Source: Nitrosomonas ureae (lineage in GTDB: Bacteria; Pseudomonadota; Gammaproteobacteria; Burkholderiales; Nitrosomonadaceae). From it: a stretch of DNA of 38,763 nt. Below are positions 8,766 to 16,696 of the stretch, in pieces. Under the pieces are notes generated by a model. It had not been told where the DNA came from and did not search any database. It was given only the letters and a program-made list of their open reading frames with translations. Position 1 is the stretch's first letter, and every line of letters begins with the position of its first letter. Made by a program: the position numbers and the translations under genes. The stretch spans positions 1 through 38,763 of the forward strand of contig CAMCBD010000016.1 of the NCBI GenBank assembly GCA_945872825.1, read 5' to 3'.

Positions 8766-10876
8766 GCAATTTTCTCCCAGATCGTGACTTCTGACAGCGT
8801 ATGCTGGAATTTACGCTTGGTTTCGCGAATGACAAATGGTACGGCTTGCGGGCCTTGAATCAAGCGAAAGTGACTGCCAAGGATTTCTTTCAGACCGTCC
8901 AAGGTGGTGAAATTCTCCCCGTCGCGTTTGAATCCGCCGACCCAGGCATCTTTCTTCGTGTGCTCGGCCAACCAGGTGTAAGGCGATGTGATCATCAGCA
9001 AACCGCCGCTATTGATGCGCGTGTGAATGCTGTTGAGCAGTTTGGCTGGATCGTACAAGCGATCGATCAGGTTGGCGGCAAGAATCAGGTCGTAACCGGT
9101 GAAAATAGGTTTCAGGTTGCACGCATCGCCCTGGAAAAACTCGACTTTATGTTTGATCGCATCCAGCCCCAAGTTAGTCAGTGTGCGTTCTTTGTAGGAT
9201 ACCAGTTCGCCTTCGTCTATCAGCGTGTAGCGCAATATGCCTTGTTGCACCAATTGCACGCCTTGACCAATGAAGCGCGCGGAAAAATCAATGCCGGTAA
9301 CATGATCGAAAGCATGCGCCAATTCAAACGTAGAGCGGCCGGAGGCGCAACCCAAATCCAGCGCCGTGCGTTTCGGCCGGTTACCCATCGCAGCGATAGC
9401 AATTTCAGCCAAGGCTTTGGGGAAATTCGGCACATCAAAATAGGTATCTCCATAATGAAATTCAGCATACTCCGACAGCAGTTTGTCGGTTTCATAGTTG
9501 GAACTTTGCAGAATCGCCGGTGTGTCGGTCACAACATAACGGAATCCCGCGTGCTGAAAGAAATGCCGGCGGAATGCATAGCGTGCGCTATGCAGTGTTT
9601 CATTGCCGCACGCAACCCAGGAGCCGCCCTTAATGAGATTGTGCTGGTTATCAAAAGTGGGCGTAGTGAAGTCGTCATACAATGTATGCACGTCAAAACC
9701 GGCAAACGGATAAGTCGGTGTTTCGGTCCATTGCCAGGCATTGCCAACGATATCGAAAAATTCGCCTTGCGGAAATTCCGTCACCGGGCAGCTGGATGCA
9801 TAATAGTCCAGATGCAGATTCCCCACAGCCGGTGCGTTGAGCGGCACCTCGGATAACTGAGCGGCATCGTACAACCGGTACCATTCGTCTTCCGTCGGCA
9901 ACTGCACGGGTTGCCCGGTAGTGACAGCTTTCCAATTACAAAACGCTTTCGCTTCGTGGTAATTGACTTCGACCGGCCAGTCCCACGGCATCGGCATTTC
10001 TTCGGTCATCACCCGCAAATACCAGGCACTGTCTTTTTTTACCCAGAAAGCGGGATGTTCAGCCAGCGTAAATTTTTTCCATGAACGGCCTTCTTCCTGC
10101 CAAAAACTCTCCGTGTGGTAGCCATTGGCTACTACAAAAGGTAAAAATTCCTGATTACTGACCAGATATTTGCTTGCTTGGAACGCGGAGATATCCGCGC
10201 TGTGCGAGCCGTATTCGTTATCCCAGCCATAATGCGAGTGATCGGTTTTGCTTTTGCCGATGGTAACAGTGCCGGCTGCAACCGGAATCAATTCATTGGA
10301 TGGTGCAGTCCCGGATTTGCGGCAAGGTTGCCAATTCGGGTGCGGTTGCACAAATTCAAGCGCATGCTGGCGAATCAATACGGAAGAAGTTTCCAGATGG
10401 ATGCGCTCATGTTCAATTCCCATTAGAATCGGCCACCAAGGATTTTCCCAGGAGATCGGCAAGCTCAGCGGCATCGTGGTAATCAATTTATCGACCACGG
10501 CGCGCATGGCTTTGCGATAGGCACGCACTTCTTCCACGGCAGGCCAATCATAATGCGCGCTATCCAGATCATCCCAACTCATTTCATCGACACCGACAGC
10601 AAAAATCGATTCCAGTCTGGGATTGATGCGTTCGGTAATGAGTCCGGCGAGAATCAGTTTGTTGACAAAAAATGTAGCCGTATGTCCCAGATAAAAAATC
10701 AAAGGATGACGGAGTGAAATGGGTTTTTTATAGTAGGCTTCATCATTACGCAGTGTTTCAAAAAGCTGCTCATAACAATTCAGCGTGGCGTGAAAATACG
10801 TGCGTATCTCTTCACGTTTCAAGTTGACATCGGCGCCGTCAAGTAATGGTGTTCTTTGAAATAATGGTTGTGACAT
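8762..10876 (-). CDS. ovoA: OvoA: 5-histidylcysteine sulfoxide synthase fused to N-methyltransferase
   Basis: OvoA is a 704-aa three-domain enzyme of ovothiol biosynthesis. The N-terminal DinB-like domain carries the iron ligands H65, H156 and H160 (HERIHLE). The middle FGE-sulfatase-like domain (about 210-450) includes PTEDEWYRLYDAA, GNAWQWTETP and GGSWVACGNETLHSARYAFR. The C-terminal SAM methyltransferase has motif I ALDLGCASGRS (about 485 onward). The enzyme joins cysteine to histidine C5 with O2 and Fe(II), giving the sulfoxide. The methyltransferase later N-methylates 5-thiohistidine. I start at ATG 10876 (MSQPLFQRT). A TATAAT -10 sits 40-45 nt upstream, which would put the longer frame from 10966 outside the transcript. 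No strong ribosome site is visible. ovoB follows with a 4-nt overlap. Confidence 0.93.
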   Translation of the reverse strand: MSQPLFQRTPLLDGADVNLKREEIRTYFHATLNCYEQLFETLRNDEAYYKKPISLRHPLIFYLGHTATFFVNKLILAGLITERINPRLESIFAVGVDEMSWDDLDSAHYDWPAVEEVRAYRKAMRAVVDKLITTMPLSLPISWENPWWPILMGIEHERIHLETSSVLIRQHALEFVQPHPNWQPCRKSGTAPSNELIPVAAGTVTIGKSKTDHSHYGWDNEYGSHSADISAFQASKYLVSNQEFLPFVVANGYHTESFWQEEGRSWKKFTLAEHPAFWVKKDSAWYLRVMTEEMPMPWDWPVEVNYHEAKAFCNWKAVTTGQPVQLPTEDEWYRLYDAAQLSEVPLNAPAVGNLHLDYYASSCPVTEFPQGEFFDIVGNAWQWTETPTYPFAGFDVHTLYDDFTTPTFDNQHNLIKGGSWVACGNETLHSARYAFRRHFFQHAGFRYVVTDTPAILQSSNYETDKLLSEYAEFHYGDTYFDVPNFPKALAEIAIAAMGNRPKRTALDLGCASGRSTFELAHAFDHVTGIDFSARFIGQGVQLVQQGILRYTLIDEGELVSYKERTLTNLGLDAIKHKVEFFQGDACNLKPIFTGYDLILAANLIDRLYDPAKLLNSIHTRINSGGLLMITSPYTWLAEHTKKDAWVGGFKRDGENFTTLDGLKEILGSHFRLIQGPQAVPFVIRETKRKFQHTLSEVTIWEKIA

Positions 10877-10915
10877 ATCGTAATTTTTAACGGATTGTTC
10901 GGTTCTTTGGCCGGT

Positions 10916-10921
10916 ATTATA
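10916..10921 (-). promoter_or_regulatory. Candidate -10 box of the ovoAB operon
   Basis: On the minus strand this reads TATAAT, a perfect sigma-70 -10 hexamer about 40 nt before the chosen ovoA start. The -35 region is weak, which may mean activator control. It lies in the 120-bp region shared with the divergent ArsM cluster. Confidence 0.45.
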
Positions 10922-10996
10922 ACGCCTCAAACTTTTTAGATCATACCCAATCGGGATAAAAGTCATTTATCCTTGATCGATTGCGCTTAAAATGAA

Positions 10997-11695
10997 ATGA
11001 AAATAATGGATGAAGCCACTTTAATTCTTGTCTGCAAAAAGCCCGCACCCGGTATCGGCAAACAAAGATTGGCAGCGAATTTAGGCAATGAAATGACCCA
11101 AAAAGTTGCTGAGGCATTATTGGCTTGTGCGCTGGAAGATGCTTGTAATTGGCCCGGACCGGTGGTGATAGCACCCGCCAGTGAAGAGGATATTGAATGG
11201 GCACAGGCTTTGTCGGCACCGATTTCTTCCCAAGTGATGGTTGTCCCTCAGGTAGCAGGTAATCTGGGACAACGCTTGAACGCACTGGATCAAACATTGC
11301 GTGCGCAAGGAATGAAACAATTGGTATTTATTGGCAGCGACTCTCCCGGACTGAATGAAACGAATTATGCCGCAGCACGCGCAGCATTGCAGCACGCAGA
11401 TACAGTGTTGATTCCGGCGCTGGATGGCGGCGTTGTGCTGATGGCCAATCGTTGTGTATGGCCGGATTTATCGGCTTTGCCGTGGAGTAGCGATCAATTA
11501 GGTGCCGCGCTCATCAATGCTTGCCGTAGCGCAAAGCAAGCCGTAAAAACATTGGGACAAGGCACTGATGTGGATGAAATCAGCGATTTTGTAAAACTGG
11601 TTAACTTACTCAAACACGATCAACGGCCAGCACGCCGCGTGCTGCTTGAATTGACAAGAAATATCCTTTCCACCCTGAAGATCGCCAATGCTTAA
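10997..11695 (+). CDS. TIGR04282-type glycosyltransferase (arsenosugar-type cluster)
   Basis: The 232-aa protein is of the DUF2064/TIGR04282 group, nucleotide-sugar-transferase-like proteins with a GT-A fold. Family marks are LVCKKPAPGIGKQRL near the N-terminus (nucleotide-binding loop), FIGSDSPGL and IPALDGGVVLMA. Members are commonly found beside arsenic methyltransferases and are named for a proposed role in arsenosugar biosynthesis. The reaction has not been shown for this gene. The start could be ATG 10997 or ATG 11006; neither has a clear ribosome site. It overlaps the next gene by 8 nt and opens a five-gene operon divergent from ovoA. Confidence 0.82.
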   Translation: MKIMDEATLILVCKKPAPGIGKQRLAANLGNEMTQKVAEALLACALEDACNWPGPVVIAPASEEDIEWAQALSAPISSQVMVVPQVAGNLGQRLNALDQTLRAQGMKQLVFIGSDSPGLNETNYAAARAALQHADTVLIPALDGGVVLMANRCVWPDLSALPWSSDQLGAALINACRSAKQAVKTLGQGTDVDEISDFVKLVNLLKHDQRPARRVLLELTRNILSTLKIANA

Positions 11696-12377
11696 TTTCA
11701 GTGTCATTATTCCTTGTTTTCATGACGAAGAAAAACTGGCGTGTTTGCTCGCGCAATTGCAAAAATTACCGCACAAACCTTGGGAAATCCTCGTCGTGGA
11801 TGCTGCCAGCAGCGAATCTTGTGCAAAAATTTGTGCACAATTTTCGGCAAAATGGATAGTCAGCGAACCGTGCCGCGGGCAGCAGCTTCTAACCGGTGCG
11901 GCACAGGCAAAAGGCGATGTATTGTGGTTTTTACATGCCGATGCGCAACTATCAGCAGATCCATTGACGGCAATGACAAAAGCAATTGCCCAAGGCGCAA
12001 CCGGCGGTTATTTCCGTTTTCGCTTTGCCGCACCGCGTGCCTGGCCGGCGTTTATCCTGGAACCACTGATTGCCTTGCGTTGCCGAATAGGTGTGCCGTA
12101 CGGCGATCAGGGAATTTTCATGGCGCGTTCGGTTTATCATCAGATAGGTGGTCACGCGCCTTGGCCGTTGTTTGAAGAAGTACCTTTGGTACGCGCTGCG
12201 CGCCAGGTTGGCAAGTTTATACCGTTACCCGAGCCGATTTTTATTGATCCACGGCGCTGGCAACGCGATGGCTGGTGGCGGCGGACCTGGCATAATCGCA
12301 GGCTAGCTTTGAATTTTATGTGCGGCGTCACACCGCAGGAATTGGCTTCACGTTATCATTCTAAAATTGGCTCTTGA
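11688..12377 (+). CDS. TIGR04283-type family 2 glycosyltransferase (arsenosugar-type cluster)
   Basis: The 229-aa GT2-family protein starts with the typical SVIIPCFHDEEKLACLL motif, followed by EILVVDAASSESC, the DxD-like LWFLHADAQL and GDQGIFMARSVY. These fit the TIGR04283 subgroup, which pairs with TIGR04282 in arsenosugar-type loci. It probably moves a sugar onto an acceptor in the cytoplasm. The acceptor is unknown. It starts inside the end of the preceding gene (8-nt overlap) and ends 39 nt before arsM, so the three should be co-transcribed. Confidence 0.85.
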   Translation: MLNFSVIIPCFHDEEKLACLLAQLQKLPHKPWEILVVDAASSESCAKICAQFSAKWIVSEPCRGQQLLTGAAQAKGDVLWFLHADAQLSADPLTAMTKAIAQGATGGYFRFRFAAPRAWPAFILEPLIALRCRIGVPYGDQGIFMARSVYHQIGGHAPWPLFEEVPLVRAARQVGKFIPLPEPIFIDPRRWQRDGWWRRTWHNRRLALNFMCGVTPQELASRYHSKIGS

Positions 12378-12416
12378 ATGACATAATGACGCTAATCCTC
12401 AAAAATAAGGAATACC

Positions 12417-13463
12417 ATGCAAGAGATTGTTCAAAAATATTATGGCGAAACGCTGACGGGCAGCCAGGATTTGCAAACCAATGCGTGCTGCACGGATACA
12501 GGCTTGCCGCATTTTGTAAAACCTTTGCTGGCGCGCGTGCATGCCGACGTGCAAACCCGTTATTACGGCTGTGGCTTGGTTTTGCCCGAATTGCTACAAG
12601 GTCTGACCATTCTGGATCTGGGTTGCGGCGCAGGACGTGACGTATATGTGCTATCCCAATTGGTAGGGGAAAAAGGCCAAGTAATCGGCGTGGATATGAC
12701 TGAAGAGCAACTGACGGTTGCACGCCAGCATGAAAAATATCACCAAAAGGCTTTTGGCTACAAACGCAGCAATGTCCGTTTCCTGCACGGTTATATCGAA
12801 CGATTGCACGAGCTTGATTTGGCGGATGCCAGCGTGGATGTGATTGTATCCAACTGCGTGATTAATCTGGCTCCGGACAAAGCGGCTGTGTTGCGCGAAG
12901 CTTTCCGGGTTTTGAAACCCGGCGGGGAACTGTATTTCTCCGATGTATACAGCGATCGGCGCATTCCGGCAGCATTGGCCCATGATCCGGTGCTGTATGG
13001 CGAATGCTTGAGTGGGGCATTGTATTGGAATGACTTTCTGCAATTGTCAATCAAACACGGCTTCACCGATCCGCGCTTGATTGACGATCGTCCCATTGAC
13101 ATTAGTAACCCGGAACTGGAGGAAAAAACTGGCAACATCCATTTTTATTCGGCGACCTATCGCTTGTTCAAACTGCATGATCTGGAACTGGCTTGTGAAG
13201 ATCACGGGCAATCCGTTGTATATCGCGGCACCATTCCGAATCATCATCATGCTTTTCGGCTGGATAAGCATCATTTCATCGAAACCGGCAGACAGTTTCC
13301 GGTGTGCGGCAATACCTGGCGCATGCTGCATGACACACGCTTTGTCAAACATTTTGATTTTTACGGTAACTTTGATCAGCACTTTGGCATTTTCCCAGGC
13401 TGCGGCATGGGAATTCCATTTGACGATGCGGCCCAAGGCGATCAGATAAGCGGGTGCTGTTGA
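12417..13463 (+). CDS. arsM: ArsM-type arsenite S-adenosylmethionine methyltransferase
   Basis: The 348-aa protein has the ArsM architecture. It shows SAM motif I ILDLGCGAGRDVYVLS, NCVINLAPDK, VLKPGGELYFSDVYSDRR and YGECLSGALYWNDF, plus a C-terminal domain with VCGNTWRMLHDTRF. Cysteines sit where ArsM binds As(III): the N-terminal NACC pair (24-25), the Cys of NCVINL and that of GECLSG. The chain ends in a Cys pair. ArsM converts arsenite to mono- and dimethylarsenicals using thiols as reductant. AAGGAAT before ATG 12417 supports the start. Its partners here are glycosyltransferases and a radical SAM enzyme, which suggests the methylated product is processed further rather than only released. 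That processing is inferred. Confidence 0.88.
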   Translation: MQEIVQKYYGETLTGSQDLQTNACCTDTGLPHFVKPLLARVHADVQTRYYGCGLVLPELLQGLTILDLGCGAGRDVYVLSQLVGEKGQVIGVDMTEEQLTVARQHEKYHQKAFGYKRSNVRFLHGYIERLHELDLADASVDVIVSNCVINLAPDKAAVLREAFRVLKPGGELYFSDVYSDRRIPAALAHDPVLYGECLSGALYWNDFLQLSIKHGFTDPRLIDDRPIDISNPELEEKTGNIHFYSATYRLFKLHDLELACEDHGQSVVYRGTIPNHHHAFRLDKHHFIETGRQFPVCGNTWRMLHDTRFVKHFDFYGNFDQHFGIFPGCGMGIPFDDAAQGDQISGCC

Positions 13464-13465
13464 AC

Positions 13466-14419
13466 ATGAATGCCAACGTCTTACCAACACCACCATCGAC
13501 TGAACATCGTTCACGCTCCAAGCTGTGGTATGTCACGCCCGATGACAAACCGCGCGGCTTTATTCGTTCCCATGCGCTAGAAGAACTCTGGTTTCATACC
13601 GGCACCGCTTGTAATCTGGCTTGTCCTTTTTGTCTGGAAGGTTCCAAACCCGGCGATGACCGCTTGCAACTGATGCGTTTTGACGACGCCAAGCCATTCA
13701 TCGACGAAGCGTTGACACTGGGTGTCAAACAGTTCTCTTTTACCGGCGGTGAGCCTTTTATTAACAAAGACTTGATCCACATTCTGGAGTACGCACTACA
13801 ATTTCGTCCTTGCATGGTGCTAACCAACGCCACGGAACCATTAATAAAACGTTTACCGCAATTAACCCCCCTGCGTGAGCAGCCGAATGCTGTGTATTTT
13901 CGCGTTAGCTTGGATCATTTTTCAGCGGAACAGCACGACAAGAACCGGGGCGATGGCATGTTTTCAATGGCACTGGATGGACTCTGTGCATTGCATGACA
14001 TGGGATTCAGTGTTTCGGTGGCCAATCAAGCCATCCCGGGTTTGTCTGGTAATAAAGTAACCAAATGTTTTGCGGAAGTTTTCCGCGGCGCAGGGTTGCC
14101 GGAAAATCTGCCACGCATCGAGTTTCCTGAGTTCCATCCACCCGGTATCACAGTCACCGCGCCGCAGATTTCGCACAGTTGCATGGTGGATTACCAGAGC
14201 GAATCCACGCGCCGGGAATTTATGTGCGCATTCAGCCGCATGGTCGTGAAAAGTGAAGGTCAATGTAAGGTCTATGCGTGTACATTGGTGGATGATGATG
14301 CCGATTATGTACTGGGCGCAACACTGGCCGCGAGTCTGAAAGTACCGGTCAGCATGAAACATCATCGCTGTTATAGTTGTTTTCAGTATGGCGCTTCGTG
14401 CAGTGAAATGAAGCGATAG
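13466..14419 (+). CDS. Radical SAM protein with SPASM-like C-terminal cysteines
   Basis: The protein has about 317 aa. TACNLACPFCLEG supplies the CxxxCxxC cluster motif, and FSFTGGEPF is the SAM-binding GGE motif. Eight Cys follow in the C-terminal third, including CAFS, GQCKVYAC and RCYSCFQYGASC, which suggests an auxiliary Fe-S cluster of SPASM/twitch type. ArsS, the usual radical SAM partner in arsenosugar loci, has a different C-terminal domain (DUF3641) that I do not see here. This may be a functional replacement or a maker of a different product. I prefer ATG 13466, 2 nt after the arsM stop; GTG 13454 within arsM is possible. The substrate is unknown. Confidence 0.75.
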   Translation: MNANVLPTPPSTEHRSRSKLWYVTPDDKPRGFIRSHALEELWFHTGTACNLACPFCLEGSKPGDDRLQLMRFDDAKPFIDEALTLGVKQFSFTGGEPFINKDLIHILEYALQFRPCMVLTNATEPLIKRLPQLTPLREQPNAVYFRVSLDHFSAEQHDKNRGDGMFSMALDGLCALHDMGFSVSVANQAIPGLSGNKVTKCFAEVFRGAGLPENLPRIEFPEFHPPGITVTAPQISHSCMVDYQSESTRREFMCAFSRMVVKSEGQCKVYACTLVDDDADYVLGATLAASLKVPVSMKHHRCYSCFQYGASCSEMKR

Positions 14420-14421
14420 TC

Positions 14422-16572
14422 ATGAAACGCCGCTGGTGGCTACTGATTCTGCTTGGCTTGTTGATTGGGTTGTTTTTCAGTTTTGACTTGGGGCGCTTTT
14501 TCACGCTGGAAGCGCTCAAAGACCAGCATAATGCATTACAGCAAGCTTATCGGGCAGAGCCGTTTTTTGTGACCGGCATTTTCGCGGCAGTCTATATCGT
14601 AATGGCGGCGCTGTCATTCCCCGGCGCAACGGTTATGACACTTGCCGGTGGCGCGATATTTGGAGTATGGGTCGGTGTGCCAGTGGTATTGTTGTCGGCC
14701 ACGATCGGTGCAACACTGGCGTTCTGGACTGCACGTTATGTATTGCGCGATGCCGTGCAGCGCCGTTTCGGCGATCGGCTGGACACCATCAACAAGGGCC
14801 TTGAGCAGGATGGCGTTTTTTATTTGTTTTCCCTACGCCTGGTGCCTGTTTTTCCATTCTTTCTCATCAATTTGTTGATGGGATTAACCAGCCTCCGCAG
14901 CACTACTTTCTTTTGGGTCAGTCTGGTTGGCATGTTCATTGGAACCGCGGCCTATGTGAATGCGGGCACACAATTGGCAGCGATCACGCACTTGTCTGAT
15001 GTCATGTCTCCGGCCTTGATTATTTCATTGGTTGTGTTGGCGCTCTTTCCGTGGCTGGCCCGTTGGGGTATCGGACTGGCAAAAACCCGCCGCTTATATG
15101 CGCTCTGGACCAAGCCGCGCCAATTTGACCGCAATCTGATCGTAATCGGTGCCGGTGCTGCCGGATTGGTGAGCACGTATATCGCAGCGGCAACACGTGC
15201 CAAGGTAACCTTGATTGAAAGCCACAAGATGGGAGGCGATTGCCTCAATTACGGGTGCGTGCCCTCTAAAGCATTGATCCGTACCGCCACTTTCTTGCAG
15301 CAGGCAAAAAACGCCCAATCACTGGGTATTGCACAGGCCAACGTTCAGTATGATTTTTCGGATGTGATGGCACGTGTCCAGCGCGTGATCAAATCAATCG
15401 AACCGCATGATTCGATAGAGCGGTATACCCAGCTGGGTGTAGAAGTGCTGCAAGGAAAAGCAAAAATAACCTCGCCTTGGTCGGTGGAAGTCAATGGGCA
15501 AACACTGTCCACGCGCGCCATCGTCATCGCAACCGGTGCGCGCCCCGTGGTGCCTGAAATTCCAGGCCTGGAATCAGTGCGTTATTACACTTCCGATACC
15601 CTTTGGTCACTGACTGAACGGCCGGAACGCTTGATTGTGTTAGGCGGCGGACCGATCGGCTGCGAGTTGGCGCAAGCATTTGCCCGGTTAGACTGCCAAG
15701 TCACACAAATCGTGCGTCGTGATTGCTTGCCGCGCGAAGATGCGGATGCAGTGGCGCTGGTTAAAGCGGCATTGCAAGCGGATGGCGTAACCCTGCTGAC
15801 GCAAACGGAAACGCTACGCTGCGAGAAAGAAGGTAGTGTGCAATATTTGACGGTACGCGGCACTGACAAAGAGAAAATCAAACTGCCGTTTGATGCACTG
15901 TTATGCGCCACCGGCCGGGCACCTCGCACGGAAGGTTTTGGGCTGGAAGAATTGGGTATTCCGGTTTCACCGCAGCGCACCATCGAAACCAATGCCTGGC
16001 TACAAACCATTTATCCCAACATCTATGCCTGCGGCGATGTCGCCGGACCCTACCAATTCACCCACACCGCCGCGCACCAGGCCTGGTATGCCTCGGTCAA
16101 TGCACTATTTAGTAATATCAAACGCTTCAAAGTCGATTATTCAGTCATTCCATGGACAACTTTCACCGACCCGGAAGTTGCGCGGGTTGGGCTGTCGGAA
16201 AATGAAGCCAAAGCACGCAATATTGCCTTCGAGGTGACGCGTTTCAATCTGAGTGATCTAGATCGCGCGATTGCCGACGAAGCGGCGCAGGGCTTTGTTA
16301 AAGTGCTGACGGTTCCAGGTAAGGATCGTATTCTGGGCGTCAGCATAGCCGGCGCACACGCCAGCGATTTACTCGCCGAATTTGTACTGGCCATGAAGCA
16401 TGGCTTAGGCCTGAACAAAATTCTAGGCACCATCCATTCCTATCCCACCTGGTCAGAAGCGAATAAATATGCAGCAGGGGAATGGGAACGTGCACATGCG
16501 CCGCAATGGCTGCTGAAATGGGTGGAGAAATATCATGCTAAGAGGCGAGGGAAAGAGAGTGTAACTGATTGA
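14422..16572 (+). CDS. TVP38/TMEM64 membrane domain fused to flavin disulfide reductase (mercuric reductase-like)
   Basis: The 716-aa fusion protein has two parts. Residues 1-225 hold about six membrane segments with the TVP38/TMEM64 (SNARE-associated, DedA-like) signature, including LAGGAIFGVWVG and FSLRLVPVFPFFLINLLMG. Residues 235-716 form a class I pyridine nucleotide-disulfide oxidoreductase. They contain the FAD loop VIGAGAAGLVS, redox pair GGDCLNYGCVPSK (about 272-284), NAD(P) loop VLGGGPIGCELA, FAD motif NIYACGDVAGPYQF and the C-terminal His-Glu pair in HSYPTWSEANK. The reductase should face the cytoplasm and reduce a disulfide, metal or metalloid. It begins 2 nt after the radical SAM stop and closes the operon, so a role in reducing or handling the operon's arsenical or thiol product is likely but inferred. 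Confidence 0.85.
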   Translation: MKRRWWLLILLGLLIGLFFSFDLGRFFTLEALKDQHNALQQAYRAEPFFVTGIFAAVYIVMAALSFPGATVMTLAGGAIFGVWVGVPVVLLSATIGATLAFWTARYVLRDAVQRRFGDRLDTINKGLEQDGVFYLFSLRLVPVFPFFLINLLMGLTSLRSTTFFWVSLVGMFIGTAAYVNAGTQLAAITHLSDVMSPALIISLVVLALFPWLARWGIGLAKTRRLYALWTKPRQFDRNLIVIGAGAAGLVSTYIAAATRAKVTLIESHKMGGDCLNYGCVPSKALIRTATFLQQAKNAQSLGIAQANVQYDFSDVMARVQRVIKSIEPHDSIERYTQLGVEVLQGKAKITSPWSVEVNGQTLSTRAIVIATGARPVVPEIPGLESVRYYTSDTLWSLTERPERLIVLGGGPIGCELAQAFARLDCQVTQIVRRDCLPREDADAVALVKAALQADGVTLLTQTETLRCEKEGSVQYLTVRGTDKEKIKLPFDALLCATGRAPRTEGFGLEELGIPVSPQRTIETNAWLQTIYPNIYACGDVAGPYQFTHTAAHQAWYASVNALFSNIKRFKVDYSVIPWTTFTDPEVARVGLSENEAKARNIAFEVTRFNLSDLDRAIADEAAQGFVKVLTVPGKDRILGVSIAGAHASDLLAEFVLAMKHGLGLNKILGTIHSYPTWSEANKYAAGEWERAHAPQWLLKWVEKYHAKRRGKESVTD

Positions 16573-16696
16573 TGAATGGCGAGTTCGAGGTGCACTCATT
16601 TTGATGCGCAAGAATTCTTTATTCGGGACTTGGTGCCTTGTTTGAGAAACAAAAATGAAAACCAAGCCCTCGTTCTGGATTAAATCTAAGTCTAAA

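Noticed and set aside
8801-9856. 351-aa plus-strand frame inside ovoA
   Set aside because: It is antisense to a well-supported enzyme, has no ribosome site and encodes nothing recognisable.
16600-16696. Long-loop inverted repeat (GGGACTTGGT with ACCAAGCCC)
   Set aside because: The loop is about 30 bases, the pairing is imperfect and there is no T-tract, so it is not a convincing terminator.
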